A stretch of DNA of 22,348 nucleotides from Prevotellaceae bacterium UBA1391 (GTDB lineage Bacteria > Bacteroidota > Bacteroidia > Bacteroidales > Bacteroidaceae): NCBI GenBank assembly GCA_002305265.1, contig DBQP01000021.1, positions 1 to 22,348 of the forward strand, in the 5' to 3' direction. A program made the translations under genes and the position numbers. The notes beneath the pieces are model-generated. The model saw only the letters and a program-made list of their open reading frames with translations. It was not told the origin of the DNA and searched no databases. This document shows, piece after piece, positions 22,267 to 22,348 of this stretch (its first letter is position 1; each line of letters begins with the position of its first letter).

Positions 22267-22348
22267 AGGCCATGTGGTTTTTAGGGCTGTATGATGTATC
22301 CGGGAAGGATGCAGGATGCATCCGGAATTATTACTGTCCGCTAAACCA
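22267..22348. other. Window end, no gene established
   Basis: These 82 bases lie upstream of the nicotinamidase-like gene. On the minus strand a short frame ends in two stop codons (TAATAA, around 22333-22328) and could be the 3' end of another minus-strand gene beyond the window, but only a few codons are visible. No promoter box matching TAnnTTTG is seen. GGATGCA recurs twice (22307 and 22314 area), forming a short direct repeat. Confidence 0.25.

Noticed and set aside
1..22348. tRNA, rRNA, riboswitch (FMN before ribF, T-box before leuS or tyrS) and insertion sequences
   Set aside because: I looked for T-loop motifs, conserved FMN and T-box cores and transposase motifs in the gaps and found none; the ribF and tyrS leaders are filled by tandem repeats instead.
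22328..22348. C-terminal end of another minus-strand gene at the window edge
   Set aside because: Only about five codons before TAATAA are visible, too little to support a gene call.

Overview
The window looks like a chromosomal segment of a GC-rich member of the Bacteroidota, most likely order Bacteroidales. The reasons are a PorZ-type component of the type IX secretion system (T9SS), two DUF4369/TlpA-like envelope proteins, a 943-residue leucyl-tRNA synthetase of the Bacteroidales size, and promoters of the Bacteroidota type (TTTG, 19-20 bp, TAnnTTTG). The genus cannot be fixed from the sequence alone; a Prevotella-like relative is a guess.

Layout. Positions 1-15440 are read almost entirely from the minus strand. 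In transcription order the genes are a TlpA-like thiol-disulfide protein (14241-15440), a short HMA-AraC regulator (13537-14097), leuS (10034-12865), a natural fusion of a YitT-type membrane protein to an RdgB/HAM1 nucleotide pyrophosphatase (8378-9877), porZ (5914-8232), rbfA (5360-5695), a LolC/E-type permease (4089-5318), a large OmpA/TPR-like lipoprotein (2340-4037), a thioredoxin-fold lipoprotein without catalytic cysteines (1217-2227) and the 5' part of a YifB/ComM ATPase that runs off the window. At about 15.5 kb transcription diverges. The plus strand then carries an aminopeptidase P (15637-17454), a gamma-carbonic-anhydrase-like protein (17778-18329), ribF (18604-19782) and tyrS (20046-21341), which ends in a strong terminator. 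A minus-strand nicotinamidase/isochorismatase-fold protein that has lost two catalytic residues (21679-22266) closes the window.

The most striking feature is not a gene. From about 13.2 kb rightward, most of the longer intergenic gaps hold a degenerate tandem array with a period of 22 bp (21-23 in one case, 21 then 44 in another). Six arrays are visible: 13284-13459, 17444-17553, 17609-17761, 18391-18588, 19872-20023 and about 21441-21575. Their units are unrelated in sequence but share the period, and several show a 44-bp higher-order (dimer) repeat. One array begins inside the last codons and stop of the aminopeptidase gene, so its unit appears to be copied from local sequence rather than brought in by a mobile element. 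This suggests a process that makes tandem duplications of fixed length about two helical turns long.

No rRNA, tRNA, CRISPR array, insertion sequence or phage gene was seen. The genes are mostly housekeeping (translation, FAD synthesis, nucleotide sanitation) and envelope functions (T9SS, lipoprotein export, periplasmic redox).
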